Source of the DNA: Halioglobus sp.
GTDB lineage: Bacteria > Pseudomonadota > Gammaproteobacteria > Pseudomonadales > Halieaceae
DNA length: 37,616 bases
Direction: 5' to 3'
NCBI GenBank assembly: GCA_013214285.1
Contig: JABSPW010000015.1
Span: 1-37,616 of the forward strand
Shown piece after piece: positions 25,356-33,516 of this stretch. Each line of letters opens with the position of its first letter. Positions within the stretch are counted from its first letter, which is position 1. Under the pieces are notes generated by a model that was not told the origin of the DNA, searched no databases, and saw only the letters and a program-made list of their open reading frames with translations. A program made the position numbers and the translations under genes.

Positions 25356-25775
25356 CTCCCGCCACAGCCTCAGTATGAAGGCAAGCTATTGTTTTTATTA
25401 ACTATTTCATTATATTACTACGCAATCCTGCCCTGACAAGGGCGCCCTGGAAGCGGACCGCGCGGATATACCCGGCCTCCCAAGCCCGCCGGAGCGGGGC
25501 GTACCGACGATGCGGTTCACAATTTTACGGCCATGGTGAGCAGGAACGGGCAACTCTTGCTAACCTAGTCTTGGGATGAGGGATTTTTTTGTGGATAAGT
25601 CTGGCAATGCGCTGTGCATAAGCGTTACATTGTTGCCCCCAAACACGCTACGTGGCTGGGCACTTAACTGCAGAAACTACCATAATCAATGTAGGCGTGT
25701 CTCCCGGTCTCCGCTGACGCGACGGTTTCCCCGCGAGGCAAGGCTTACCGGGACGGGGATTAACAGGACTAGGTA
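25356..25775. other. Intergenic region of 420 bases before the sugar transferase
   Basis: No convincing gene is seen. A 66-codon plus-strand frame (25576-25776) ends in TAATG overlapping the sugar transferase ATG, but its Arg/Cys-rich product has no domain and its codon pattern looks random. The 8-base palindrome GGGCGCCC occurs at 25440-25447. A candidate sigma54 element lies near 25657. The acyl carrier protein gene often found at this place in related loci is absent. Confidence 0.5.
25657..25672 (+). promoter_or_regulatory. Candidate sigma54 (-24/-12) promoter before the sugar transferase
   Basis: TGGGCACTTAACTGCA has GG and GC separated by exactly ten bases, TGG at -24 and TGCA at -12, about 104 bases upstream of the sugar transferase start. 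It matches 7 of 12 consensus positions, so it is weak alone; the presence of prsR, a sigma54 activator, in the same locus raises its plausibility. Confidence 0.3.
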
Positions 25776-27188
25776 ATGGCCACGGTCAGGGTATTCAACC
25801 ACCATGTTCATACATCGTTTTACTGGCTGGCCCTGGTCGATACCGCGCTGTTTGTCGTTTCTCTCTACGCCGGGGCCTACATTTACTGCACCATAGAGCT
25901 CGGGCCCGCTACTTTCCAACATTATCTGCCCGAAATTCCTGCCCGTGCCGTTACATTCGCGCTGGCCGCCGCTATCTGCCTCTTCGCCATGGGACTCTAT
26001 GAACCGCGCATGCGCGAGGGTCGATCTGGCGTCCTTGTCCGCACTATCGGAGGATTTTCTCTCGCCAGCCTCGTCGCGGGTGGCATATTTTACTTATTGC
26101 CCGCATTTGACGTTTGGCGTGACATCCTGCTGTACGCAATCCTTTTGTCTTTTGTCGCCAACCTGATCACCCGACTGACCTTCAGCAACGTCACGGATCT
26201 CGACCAATTCAAAAACCGCGTTCTGGTCTATGGTGCAGGCTCTGCCGCCTCGACAATCACTAGCTCAATGCGGCGCAAGTCTGACCGGCAGGGCTTTATT
26301 ATTGTCGGTTTCGTCAGAGCCAACAATGAAGACCCCATGGTCGAAGGAGAACGCATCATCAACCTTCGCCAACCGCTTGCAGAATACGCCAGGCAAACGG
26401 AAATCGATCAGGTCGTAGTCGCATTGGATAATAAGCGAGAACCTGCACCCACCGATGAGTTCTTCAAATGCCGGCTGCAGGGCACAAAAGTGATGAACCT
26501 GGTTAACTTTTTCGAGCGCGAGGCGGGTAAGATTCTAGTGGACTTCGCATCCCCTGGCTGGATGACGCTGACTGAAGACTTACGTAGCAATAGCGCCGCC
26601 AGCTGGACTAAGCGTTGCTTTGATCTGTGCGCCAGTATCTCTCTGTTATTGGCCACCTGGCCACTGATGTTGGTAACCGCGTTGGCCATCAAGCTGGAAG
26701 ATGGTTTCAAGGCCCCTGTTTTCTTCTCTCAGGAACGCGTGGGTCTTGGAGGGAAAGGCTTTGAGGTCCTTAAATTCCGCAGCATGACAGTAGACGCCGA
26801 GGGGGATGGTAAAGCACGCTGGGCCACCATGAATGACTCCCGCATTACCCGCGTTGGCTCCTTCATACGCCGCACTCGCATCGACGAATTACCGCAAATC
26901 TTCAATGTTTTAAAGGGTGAAATGTCCTTTATTGGTCCACGCCCGGAGCGCCCAGAATTTGTCAAACAACTCGCCGACGAAATTCCCTTTTATAATTCAC
27001 GGCACGCGGTAAAACCCGGCATCACCGGCTGGGCGCAGTTGTGCTACCCCTACGGTGCATCCATCGAGGACTCACAACAAAAACTACAATTTGATCTCTA
27101 TTACGTGAAAAACCAGAGCCTGTTCCTCGACCTGATGGTAACCCTAAGCACTGTGGAAGTGGTCATATTCGGCAAGGGCGCCCGCTGA
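25776..27188 (+). CDS. EpsB-type initiating sugar transferase (XrtA/PEP-CTERM system)
   Basis: 470 residues, polyisoprenyl-phosphate hexose-1-phosphate transferase family. Four or five membrane helices lie in the first 135 residues, then a Rossmann-like segment begins at VLVYGAGSAAS, another helix follows (DLCASISLLLATWPLMLVTALAIKLED), and the catalytic C-terminal domain carries VFFSQERVGLGGKGFEVLKFRSM, RTRIDELPQIFNVLKGEMSFIGPRPERP and KPGITGWAQL. It starts the EPS repeat unit by loading a sugar phosphate on undecaprenyl phosphate at the inner membrane. It lies downstream of the decarboxylase across a 420-base gap, so it likely has its own promoter. Motifs are complete. Confidence 0.94.
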   Translation: MATVRVFNHHVHTSFYWLALVDTALFVVSLYAGAYIYCTIELGPATFQHYLPEIPARAVTFALAAAICLFAMGLYEPRMREGRSGVLVRTIGGFSLASLVAGGIFYLLPAFDVWRDILLYAILLSFVANLITRLTFSNVTDLDQFKNRVLVYGAGSAASTITSSMRRKSDRQGFIIVGFVRANNEDPMVEGERIINLRQPLAEYARQTEIDQVVVALDNKREPAPTDEFFKCRLQGTKVMNLVNFFEREAGKILVDFASPGWMTLTEDLRSNSAASWTKRCFDLCASISLLLATWPLMLVTALAIKLEDGFKAPVFFSQERVGLGGKGFEVLKFRSMTVDAEGDGKARWATMNDSRITRVGSFIRRTRIDELPQIFNVLKGEMSFIGPRPERPEFVKQLADEIPFYNSRHAVKPGITGWAQLCYPYGASIEDSQQKLQFDLYYVKNQSLFLDLMVTLSTVEVVIFGKGAR

Positions 27189-27343
27189 CCCATTTGTGTC
27201 AGAAAATTATACACTTCCCTGTTGTTGCCGCTTCGGCCCAGCGCTAACATGCCCCAACCGGTTGTAACATAAGCTTTAACAAACTCGGCCTGCTAATTGC
27301 ATGTGTGATGACACCATTACATGACAACGCGGGATAAGGGGTT

Positions 27344-27622
27344 ATGGTGGCAATGGATGTCATACTGATCATCCTTGGCCTATTGGGCTTCGGGGCTATT
27401 ATCATCTCCACTTATGTCTTTATGGTGGCTGCACGGAGTTATGTCTCCGATGATCAGTTGCCCTTTCGTGGCAAGGCCAATGACGCCGGTTTGCGGTCGC
27501 TGGTGCCGCGCCGTCCTGTCGATCGCCGCCGGGGCAGCCCAGTCAGCTTTCCTCTCACCGTCAACGGTATACTCATCGCCAAAGACCGCAGGGTGCTGCC
27601 CGACAGACGCGCAACCCCCTGA
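27344..27622 (+). CDS. Small membrane protein with Arg-rich cytoplasmic tail, unrecognised
   Basis: 92 residues: one long N-terminal hydrophobic helix (ILIILGLLGFGAIIISTYVFMVA) followed by a soluble tail with basic repeats (RRPVDRRRG, then FPLTVNGILIAKDRRVLPDRR). The VNG-I-I and DRRxLPDRR pattern looks conserved rather than random, so I think it is real, but I do not know its function. Starts at ATG 27344, GTG 27347 or ATG 27353 are all possible; AAGGGG at 27337-27342 fits the GTG or the ATG at 27353 best. It follows the EPS sugar transferase by 155 bases on the same strand and may be a small accessory of it or of the c-di-GMP protein downstream. Confidence 0.6.
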   Translation: MVAMDVILIILGLLGFGAIIISTYVFMVAARSYVSDDQLPFRGKANDAGLRSLVPRRPVDRRRGSPVSFPLTVNGILIAKDRRVLPDRRATP

Positions 27623-27885
27623 TTTTATACGATAAATCCTCTCCTTGCTGCCGACAGCACGAACGGCATTATGCACATTTGCACCGTTTCGCCTACTCGT
27701 GCTATTTTCGGCGCAAGTGTCTGTTTTTATATGAAAAAGCACTTCCGCAGCTGCATTATCAGACTCACGCAATAAGCGGCTCGCGGCTCAACGGTAGCGG
27801 GCGCCGGAGAGCGGGATGTGAAATCGATAACACCACTCGATAACCAGGGGGCTGGTAAACTCGCCGCTCCAGGTGCCAGGCGCCC

Positions 27886-30210
27886 GTGACTGTCGCAGGC
27901 AAAATCAATGTGCTCATCCTGTCGATCGCTGTTCTGGCAGGTCTTTTACTGACAGCAACCGCCTCGGTAAGTGAGTTTGTCAACACAAAGGACCGCCTCA
28001 TTCAGCAATCTTTCGATCGCGTGCAGGGCCAACCACAGTTACCTGTAGCAGTCTATTTCGGTGATCTGGCGGTACAGGAGACCGTGCTACGAGACCTCGT
28101 GGATTCCTCAGAAGCCATACGATTCGCCTCACTTCGCACTACGGCTGGAGACCCAATCAGTCTCATTCAGGCAGTGGATTGGCCGCTCGTCGAACCCCTG
28201 CCCTTTTACCAAATTCGCAGCGACAGCACTGTCGCTGAGATGAGTATCGCCTCTCATCGTTATAAGCAAGGCGCAACATTCTTAGAGCGAATGCTCATAC
28301 CGTTTGGCGGTGACCTGATCTGGGACCTAACTATCCCTGTTTTTTCGGCAATCAGTCCGCTGCAGGACCGGGTCAGTCGCGAGGAATTTGGCGCGTCGCT
28401 GGCCAAGTTTACTTCAACCTCCAGCTTTCACGTTATCGCCTACACACATGTCGGTATCAGCTGCGCCGGGATCGTCGGACAGATACTGCCACACCTAGCC
28501 ATAGTAACAACAGTTTCTATAGTCTTTATATTGCTGTGTTACGTTCTAAGTAGGCACTTTACCCGGAAGATCACGACGCCCTTTTCATCAATCAGGCATA
28601 TGGCCGACGATGTGGCCGCCGGGAAGGCCGTGAAGCTTCCGGCTAACGAAAAAACGACCGAGTTCCAAGAAATCGCCACTGTGTTGAACAGCATGATGGG
28701 GCGCATGCGCTCTTATAAAAAGAGCATGGACATCGACCACCAGTTGCTGACGATGAAGGTGGAAGAGCGCACCTCCCAATTGACCCAGCGCAACAAGGAG
28801 CTAAATCAGGCAGTCAAGGAGATAACTGAAACGAAAGACCGACTGCGGCATATGGCCTACTACGATAGCCTCACTTCTCTACCCAACCGTCGACTGTTCA
28901 CCGAGCAGCTCGACCTATTGATTAAGCTGTCCAGAAGAAAAAAGGAGCGTATCGCGCTCCTTTTTATTGATCTCGATAATTTCAAGCGTATCAATGATTC
29001 ACTGGGGCATGTTGCGGGGGATCTGCTTCTACGTGAAGCAGCAAAACGCCTCGCTCATTGCGTGCGGGAAAGCGATCTGGTGGCACACTACGTAGAACCA
29101 AACTCCACCATAGACGTGTCACGATTGGGCGGTGATGAATTCACCGTAGTACTCAACCAATTGGATCACCCAGATTCAGCCGCGCTGGTGGCTCACCGTC
29201 TGACCCAGGTACTCACCAAGCCGATGATTATCGAGGGCCACGAATTGGTCATAACGCCGAGCATCGGCATTGCGATTGCGCCTGACCATGCTACTACTGC
29301 GGAGGGCCTGTTAAAGGCATCGGATACGGCCATGTACAACTGCAAAACCTCCGGCAAAAATAAGTACGTATATTTTGACAAAAGTATGGACGCGGCTGGC
29401 GTGGAACGCATTGCTCTTGAGAACGATCTGCGACAGGCAATCGAACAAAAGGATCTCGAACTTTACTACCAAGCCCAGGTAGATACATTATCAGGAGAGG
29501 TAGTGGGTGCGGAGGCACTCATGCGGTGGTCGCACCCTGAACTTGGCATGGTGCCGCCTCCCAAGTTCATCGCCTTGGCGGAAGAAATGGGCCTGATTGG
29601 CACCCTGGGAGAGTGGGCGCTTGAAGAGGCTTGTCGGCAAATGGTAGAACTCCAGACAGAAGGTCTGGACCTACCACAAGTCTCAGTCAATGTATCCGCA
29701 TTGCAATTTAATAAGGCGTTTATAGAAACGGTTTCCATGATCCTATCAAAAACTGGATTACTCCCTAAGCGACTCAAGCTAGAACTAACAGAGGGGATTA
29801 TGGTCGATGATACCACTGCGACCATTGAAGCCCTATCAAGGCTCAAGGATCTCGGTGTACGGTTATCTATAGACGATTTTGGTACGGGTTATTCCTCACT
29901 CAGTTATTTGAGTCGCTTACCACTGGACGAAGTCAAAATTGACAGAAGTTTCGTGGTCGATATGGAAAAAAGCAAAAATGATTCCAGCCTTGTCGTTGCT
30001 ATTATCGCCATGGCGAGGAGCCTGGGCCTGGAGCTTGTGGCTGAGGGTGTGGAAACACGAGAGCAGTGTCAATTTTTGCGCAATCACGGAGCCAGTGTCG
30101 TACAAGGTTACCTGTTCAGCAAACCCGTGCCGGCAGCAGAATTGAAAGCACTGCTGAGGCCGGGTGCGTTCAGGGAGCAATTACACGAGACAGATTTCGC
30201 CCACGTCTAA
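27886..30210 (+). CDS. GGDEF-EAL c-di-GMP turnover protein with periplasmic sensor region and HAMP
   Basis: 774 residues from GTG 27886. A first membrane helix (about 8-25), a roughly 180-residue periplasmic region, a second helix (about 205-225) and a HAMP-like linker precede a GGDEF domain with intact Gly415-Phe419 (GGDEF) and an EAL domain with intact Glu543-Ala-Leu and DDFGTGYSSL, ELTEG and KIDRSFV. Both synthesis and hydrolysis of c-di-GMP are therefore possible. The RxxD inhibitory site (Arg394-Asp397) lies 17 residues before GGDEF instead of the usual five, because of an inserted segment (VAHYVEPNSTIDVS). Its neighbourhood suggests control of EPS or biofilm formation. The GTG start has only a weak ribosome site. 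Confidence 0.92.
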   Translation: MTVAGKINVLILSIAVLAGLLLTATASVSEFVNTKDRLIQQSFDRVQGQPQLPVAVYFGDLAVQETVLRDLVDSSEAIRFASLRTTAGDPISLIQAVDWPLVEPLPFYQIRSDSTVAEMSIASHRYKQGATFLERMLIPFGGDLIWDLTIPVFSAISPLQDRVSREEFGASLAKFTSTSSFHVIAYTHVGISCAGIVGQILPHLAIVTTVSIVFILLCYVLSRHFTRKITTPFSSIRHMADDVAAGKAVKLPANEKTTEFQEIATVLNSMMGRMRSYKKSMDIDHQLLTMKVEERTSQLTQRNKELNQAVKEITETKDRLRHMAYYDSLTSLPNRRLFTEQLDLLIKLSRRKKERIALLFIDLDNFKRINDSLGHVAGDLLLREAAKRLAHCVRESDLVAHYVEPNSTIDVSRLGGDEFTVVLNQLDHPDSAALVAHRLTQVLTKPMIIEGHELVITPSIGIAIAPDHATTAEGLLKASDTAMYNCKTSGKNKYVYFDKSMDAAGVERIALENDLRQAIEQKDLELYYQAQVDTLSGEVVGAEALMRWSHPELGMVPPPKFIALAEEMGLIGTLGEWALEEACRQMVELQTEGLDLPQVSVNVSALQFNKAFIETVSMILSKTGLLPKRLKLELTEGIMVDDTTATIEALSRLKDLGVRLSIDDFGTGYSSLSYLSRLPLDEVKIDRSFVVDMEKSKNDSSLVVAIIAMARSLGLELVAEGVETREQCQFLRNHGASVVQGYLFSKPVPAAELKALLRPGAFREQLHETDFAHV

Positions 30211-30228
30211 CCCACTATCAAATGTCCC

Positions 30229-30240
30229 GCGCAGCTGCGC
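30229..30240. repeat. Perfect 12-base palindrome after the GGDEF-EAL gene
   Basis: GCGCAGCTGCGC lies 18 bases after the GGDEF-EAL stop and 32 bases before arfB. It has no loop and no strong T-run follows, so it is not a convincing rho-independent terminator; it could be a protein site or chance. Confidence 0.25.
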
Positions 30241-30272
30241 TTTCCTGGGGCCCTGCAGTATACTGCTTTTCT

Positions 30273-30689
30273 ATGAGCCTACAGATCACTCAACAGATCA
30301 GCGTCCCCCTGTCGGAAATTGATCTCCAAGCTATTCGAGCCAAAGGGCCCGGCGGTCAGAATATCAATAAATTGTCCTCCGCTATCCACTTAAGATTTGA
30401 TATCGATGCTTCTTCTCTTCCAGAGGTTTACAAAAAACGTTTACGACGCCTCGATGACCGCCGCGTCACTAATGGGGGCATCATCATTATCAAGGCACAG
30501 CGCTTTAGGAGTCAGGAGAAGAACCGTGCCGATGCACTGGAACGTCTTCGAGCACTGCTAAAAAGCGCGGGCGCACCGCGCAAGCGCAGAGTGCCAACGC
30601 AGCCCACCCGAAACAGCCGAAAAAAACGATTGGATAGGAAGATAAAACGCGGCCAACTCAAGTCGCTGCGCTCGCGAATAAAGGTATAA
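30273..30689 (+). CDS. arfB: ArfB (YaeJ) alternative ribosome-rescue peptidyl-tRNA hydrolase
   Basis: 138 residues from the ATG at 30273. KGPGGQNINK contains the GGQ catalytic motif (Gly27-Gln29) of class I release factors, and the C-terminus is a long basic tail (SRKKRLDRKIKRGQLKSLRSRIK) of the kind that enters the mRNA channel of stalled ribosomes. The protein releases peptides from non-stop ribosomes in the cytoplasm. A longer frame from 30066 would overlap the upstream gene by 145 bases and adds an unrelated leader, so it was rejected. It is a housekeeping gene and probably marks the edge of the EPS-related segment. Confidence 0.93.
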   Translation: MSLQITQQISVPLSEIDLQAIRAKGPGGQNINKLSSAIHLRFDIDASSLPEVYKKRLRRLDDRRVTNGGIIIIKAQRFRSQEKNRADALERLRALLKSAGAPRKRRVPTQPTRNSRKKRLDRKIKRGQLKSLRSRIKV

Positions 30690-30709
30690 AAGACGGAGGA
30701 TGTTTTTTC

Positions 30710-31120
30710 ATGAACAACGATACCAACAAGACCATCGTCAGGCGTTTTTTTGAAGCCATGAACGCGGGGGATGTGCCATCTATTGTAGACGCCTACGCCG
30801 AAGACGGATGCTTGCAAACCAAAGGCAATACACTGATATCAGGCACCTTCACGCGAAAACAAATCAGTCAAACTGCCGGCCGGATTTTCGAAGTTTTCCC
30901 TGACGGAATCCACTTCGAAATTCTGGATATGATTGCTGAAGGTGAGAAGGTCGCGGTGGAAGCCACTAGCAAAGGAAGGCATGCCTCAGGCCAGATCTAC
31001 AGTAACGACTATCACTTCCTGTTTGAATTTCGGGATGGAGAATTGGTGCAGCTCAAAGAATACATGGATACGGAACGCGTAACGGACATACTGTGCGGCG
31101 GCCAGCGCCCCGAAGCATAG
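30710..31120 (+). CDS. NTF2/SnoaL-like fold protein
   Basis: 136 residues. The pattern TIVRRFFEAMNAGDVPSIVDAYAEDG and the closing YSNDYHFLFEFRDGELVQLKEYMDTERV is typical of the SnoaL-like cone-shaped alpha+beta fold, used by small polyketide cyclases, isomerases and binding proteins. No catalytic identity can be read from the sequence. It starts 20 bases after arfB with a GGAGG upstream and could be cotranscribed. It converges with the ThuA-like gene; an inverted repeat follows the stop. Confidence 0.8.
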   Translation: MNNDTNKTIVRRFFEAMNAGDVPSIVDAYAEDGCLQTKGNTLISGTFTRKQISQTAGRIFEVFPDGIHFEILDMIAEGEKVAVEATSKGRHASGQIYSNDYHFLFEFRDGELVQLKEYMDTERVTDILCGGQRPEA

Positions 31121-31128
31121 GGTGATCC

Positions 31129-31146
31129 CACTACACCTAAGTAGTG
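31129..31146. terminator. Inverted repeat between convergent genes, possible terminator
   Basis: CACTAC and GTAGTG form a perfect 6-base stem with a 6-base loop, 9 bases after the NTF2-like gene stop. The following sequence is only weakly T-rich (TTACT), so a rho-independent terminator is not assured, though the position between converging genes fits. Confidence 0.3.
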
Positions 31147-31219
31147 TTACTGCACTGAACGACATCATGACCGGGGAGGCCGGATAGCAATAGCTCAGCG
31201 CAGAAAATCGAAATGCTAA

Positions 31220-32110
31220 CTATGGGCAGGTGGCATTTGGGCTGTCCATGAACCAGGCAAGTGAATTCGTAATGAGCTGATGCACCTGTGGATGCTCGAA
31301 CGCCTTGGCCTTGTGACCCATGGTCATGTAGACACTGCGGCCACTCCCGATGCAGTTACTCCAGACGACGGGATGATCACCCATAGCGAGGTCCTGATGT
31401 TGCCCCATAAACTTCATAACCGGTGCGTAAGAATTCTCATCGACTGTCGCTAGAATTGTGAAGCCCTCATCCCGCGGGCTATTCTGCCAGGAATACCACT
31501 CTTCTTCATGCTCCCAAACATCGGGCATATTAGCGACCACCGGGTGACTGGGGTTCTCCAGCAGAACCGTGGCGGTCTGAAATTGCGGACCCATAATATG
31601 CGCCGTAAAGTCAGCGCCGATCAAATTGTTGCGGTACCAGCGCCAGTCAAGATGTGAATCATCACCAGCCGAATGTATGCCTAACCAGCCACCACCGGAT
31701 TGTAGCCAGTGCTCAAACGCATCTTCCTGCTCGATATTCAAAATGTCACCCGATGCGTTAAGAAAGATAACAGCCTTAAATTGCGCCAGATCTTCGGCAT
31801 TGAAGATCGCACCATTTTCAGTATGAAAAACCCCCCAGCCACGATCAGCTGCAATTGCCTCTACGGCATCAACACCGCCAAGGATGCCCTCTTTATGCCG
31901 AAATGCATTGGTCTTGGTGAACAATAAAATAGCAGGCGAAACAAGGTTAGAGGGAATATCCGGCGGCACAGTCTCGTGCTCTTGTGAGGGGAACACCAGG
32001 TGCCAGGCGCCGACTTGCCAGATAACCACCAATGAGGCAACCGCGACTGCAATACCAAGCAACACCACCGCACTGAAGACCCTGAACAACACTCCTCGTT
32101 TATCGGCCAA
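31220..32110 (-). CDS. Membrane-anchored ThuA-like domain protein
   Basis: 296 residues. One N-terminal membrane helix (about 8-32) precedes a ThuA-like (class I glutamine amidotransferase-like) domain: ILLFTKTNAFRHKEGILGG, HTENGAIFNAEDLAQFKAVIFLN, GGGWLGIHSAGDDSHLDWRW, HPVVANMPDVWEHEEEWYSW and SGRSVYMTMGHKAKAFEHPQ. ThuA proteins are linked to trehalose or other carbohydrate utilisation, and some are keto-glycoside hydrolases; the substrate here is not determined. The predicted start is TTG at 32110, with a GGGGAG about nine bases upstream; a GTG at 32092 is possible. No ATG is available near the helix. The domain likely faces the periplasm. It follows the CrtC/AttH-like gene on the same strand by 78 bases. 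Confidence 0.82.
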   Translation of the reverse strand: MADKRGVLFRVFSAVVLLGIAVAVASLVVIWQVGAWHLVFPSQEHETVPPDIPSNLVSPAILLFTKTNAFRHKEGILGGVDAVEAIAADRGWGVFHTENGAIFNAEDLAQFKAVIFLNASGDILNIEQEDAFEHWLQSGGGWLGIHSAGDDSHLDWRWYRNNLIGADFTAHIMGPQFQTATVLLENPSHPVVANMPDVWEHEEEWYSWQNSPRDEGFTILATVDENSYAPVMKFMGQHQDLAMGDHPVVWSNCIGSGRSVYMTMGHKAKAFEHPQVHQLITNSLAWFMDSPNATCP

Positions 32111-32188
32111 ACTCCCACACTCCCCGACTGTGCGCTATTTGCTTTATTGTGCCACCAGGCAACTGCAATTGGCACCGCTGTCGCATCA

Positions 32189-33316
32189 CTATTTTGCTCC
32201 GTCAAACCAGTCCGCAAATCCAAACGATGTCGACGGCCCCATGTGCATTTGCTCCAATACTCCGTGCCCTACCCGATCCTCGCAAGTGGCCCTCACCACC
32301 TGCTGGATATGCAAGTTTTCCAATGCCAGTGGATCCAGCTCACTGTCTTTACAGCTTTCTCCCGCTATGGCCAGTTCACCGTGCCATTTGCCATGCCCCC
32401 ATACAGGATGCTGGTAACCCAATCCTTTCATGCGGTGCACCAGCAACGGTTCTAGATGAATTTCCATTTGCCCACCCGACCGATCATTCATCGTAATGAA
32501 CGCCGAGGATGCACGACGCGTACCAGAGATCATCTCGATCTCATGCCCGATTTTTCCGTGCCAGACCCGCGCGGCGGCATCCTCGGTACCAGGAATAGAA
32601 TCTATATCAGCATAAAGCGGCAGGAACGCCTGATCAGTATGCCATTGGTGGCCGGAATCGTCCTCGAACCAGCCGGCGAGACTGCACTCATTATCCCAGT
32701 GTATCGGCAGCCAGCAAAAATGCACCGCCTGGAAATCCGCTATTGGCGCGCCACCGGCATAGGTATCCCCGACCGGGCGTATCCCCCAAGACCTGTCTTT
32801 CAAGCCCAACGTGCCTTGCCCATCAATCTGCAGCTCCCTCCCATCGAAACGAATCCATCCTGTCCAACAGCCAAATTGATCCAGTCGAGTAGCGTCCATT
32901 ACAACGTGACGCTCGTTGCGCAGGGTCTGGCGGCCCTCTTCAATACAGCTGGTTCGTGGCAGGAATACCACGTCGCATTCAATACCCGTTTCATTTGGCG
33001 CGATAGCAAGGCGATGACGGCCCATGGGCTCCAGAATTTGTAACTCATACGGACCCACTGACAGGTCTGTGGGCTCGTCAGGAGCCCGGCGGGAACCGTG
33101 GAAGGCATAATGATGGTCGTCGATGGTGAGGCTGAAACTGCAATCCAGAATGCCCAAATTAGGGTAGCGGCACACGGTTATACCGAAGTAAAAACTTCCG
33201 TCTTTTGCGTGGCCGTTATACCAATAACGATCATAAACGAAACGGTCACTGGATGCCGTATGAAAAACAGGTTCCGCCGTCTGGTGTATGGGGTAATCGT
33301 CAAACTTAGATAGCAT
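32189..33316 (-). CDS. Lipocalin-like protein, CrtC/AttH-type (uncharacterised)
   Basis: 375 residues from the ATG at 33316, with AGGAGG eight bases upstream; the TTG at 33322 would be only two bases from it. The sequence is beta-rich, with many Trp/His/Asp turns (VYDRYWYNGHAKDGSFYFGITVCRYP; QIDGQGTLGLKDRSWGIRPVG; PLLVHRMKGLGYQHPVWGHGKWHGELAI). The LKDRSWG signature recalls the tandem lipocalin-like fold of CrtC hydratases, AttH and related DUF families often found near lipid or terpenoid catabolism genes. No signal peptide is evident. Function is unknown. It may be cotranscribed with the ThuA-like gene downstream. Confidence 0.75.
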   Translation of the reverse strand: MLSKFDDYPIHQTAEPVFHTASSDRFVYDRYWYNGHAKDGSFYFGITVCRYPNLGILDCSFSLTIDDHHYAFHGSRRAPDEPTDLSVGPYELQILEPMGRHRLAIAPNETGIECDVVFLPRTSCIEEGRQTLRNERHVVMDATRLDQFGCWTGWIRFDGRELQIDGQGTLGLKDRSWGIRPVGDTYAGGAPIADFQAVHFCWLPIHWDNECSLAGWFEDDSGHQWHTDQAFLPLYADIDSIPGTEDAAARVWHGKIGHEIEMISGTRRASSAFITMNDRSGGQMEIHLEPLLVHRMKGLGYQHPVWGHGKWHGELAIAGESCKDSELDPLALENLHIQQVVRATCEDRVGHGVLEQMHMGPSTSFGFADWFDGAK

Positions 33317-33516
33317 GCGCAAAGCCTCCTACGCTATTTCGCATGCAAGCATGGACCAGAATCTCCAACGCAACAAGCAAGACCCGCATCACACCTGCGC
33401 TGCATAACGCCAGAAAAACCGCAGATACGTCAAGGGTAGGCCTAGATACCAGGAAAGTGGACATTTTCATGGGCCTACTCTAACGTCACTGCTTTGTATT
33501 TCGAGAGCCCTTTTCC

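Noticed and set aside
25576..25776. 66-codon plus-strand frame whose stop overlaps the sugar transferase start (TAATG)
   Set aside because: The product is Arg/Cys-rich with no domain or signal, the start has a weak ribosome site, and the region looks noncoding; the overlap may be chance.
30066..30272. Longer N-terminal extension of ArfB
   Set aside because: It overlaps the GGDEF-EAL gene in another frame and adds 69 residues with no match to the family; the ATG at 30273 gives the normal length.
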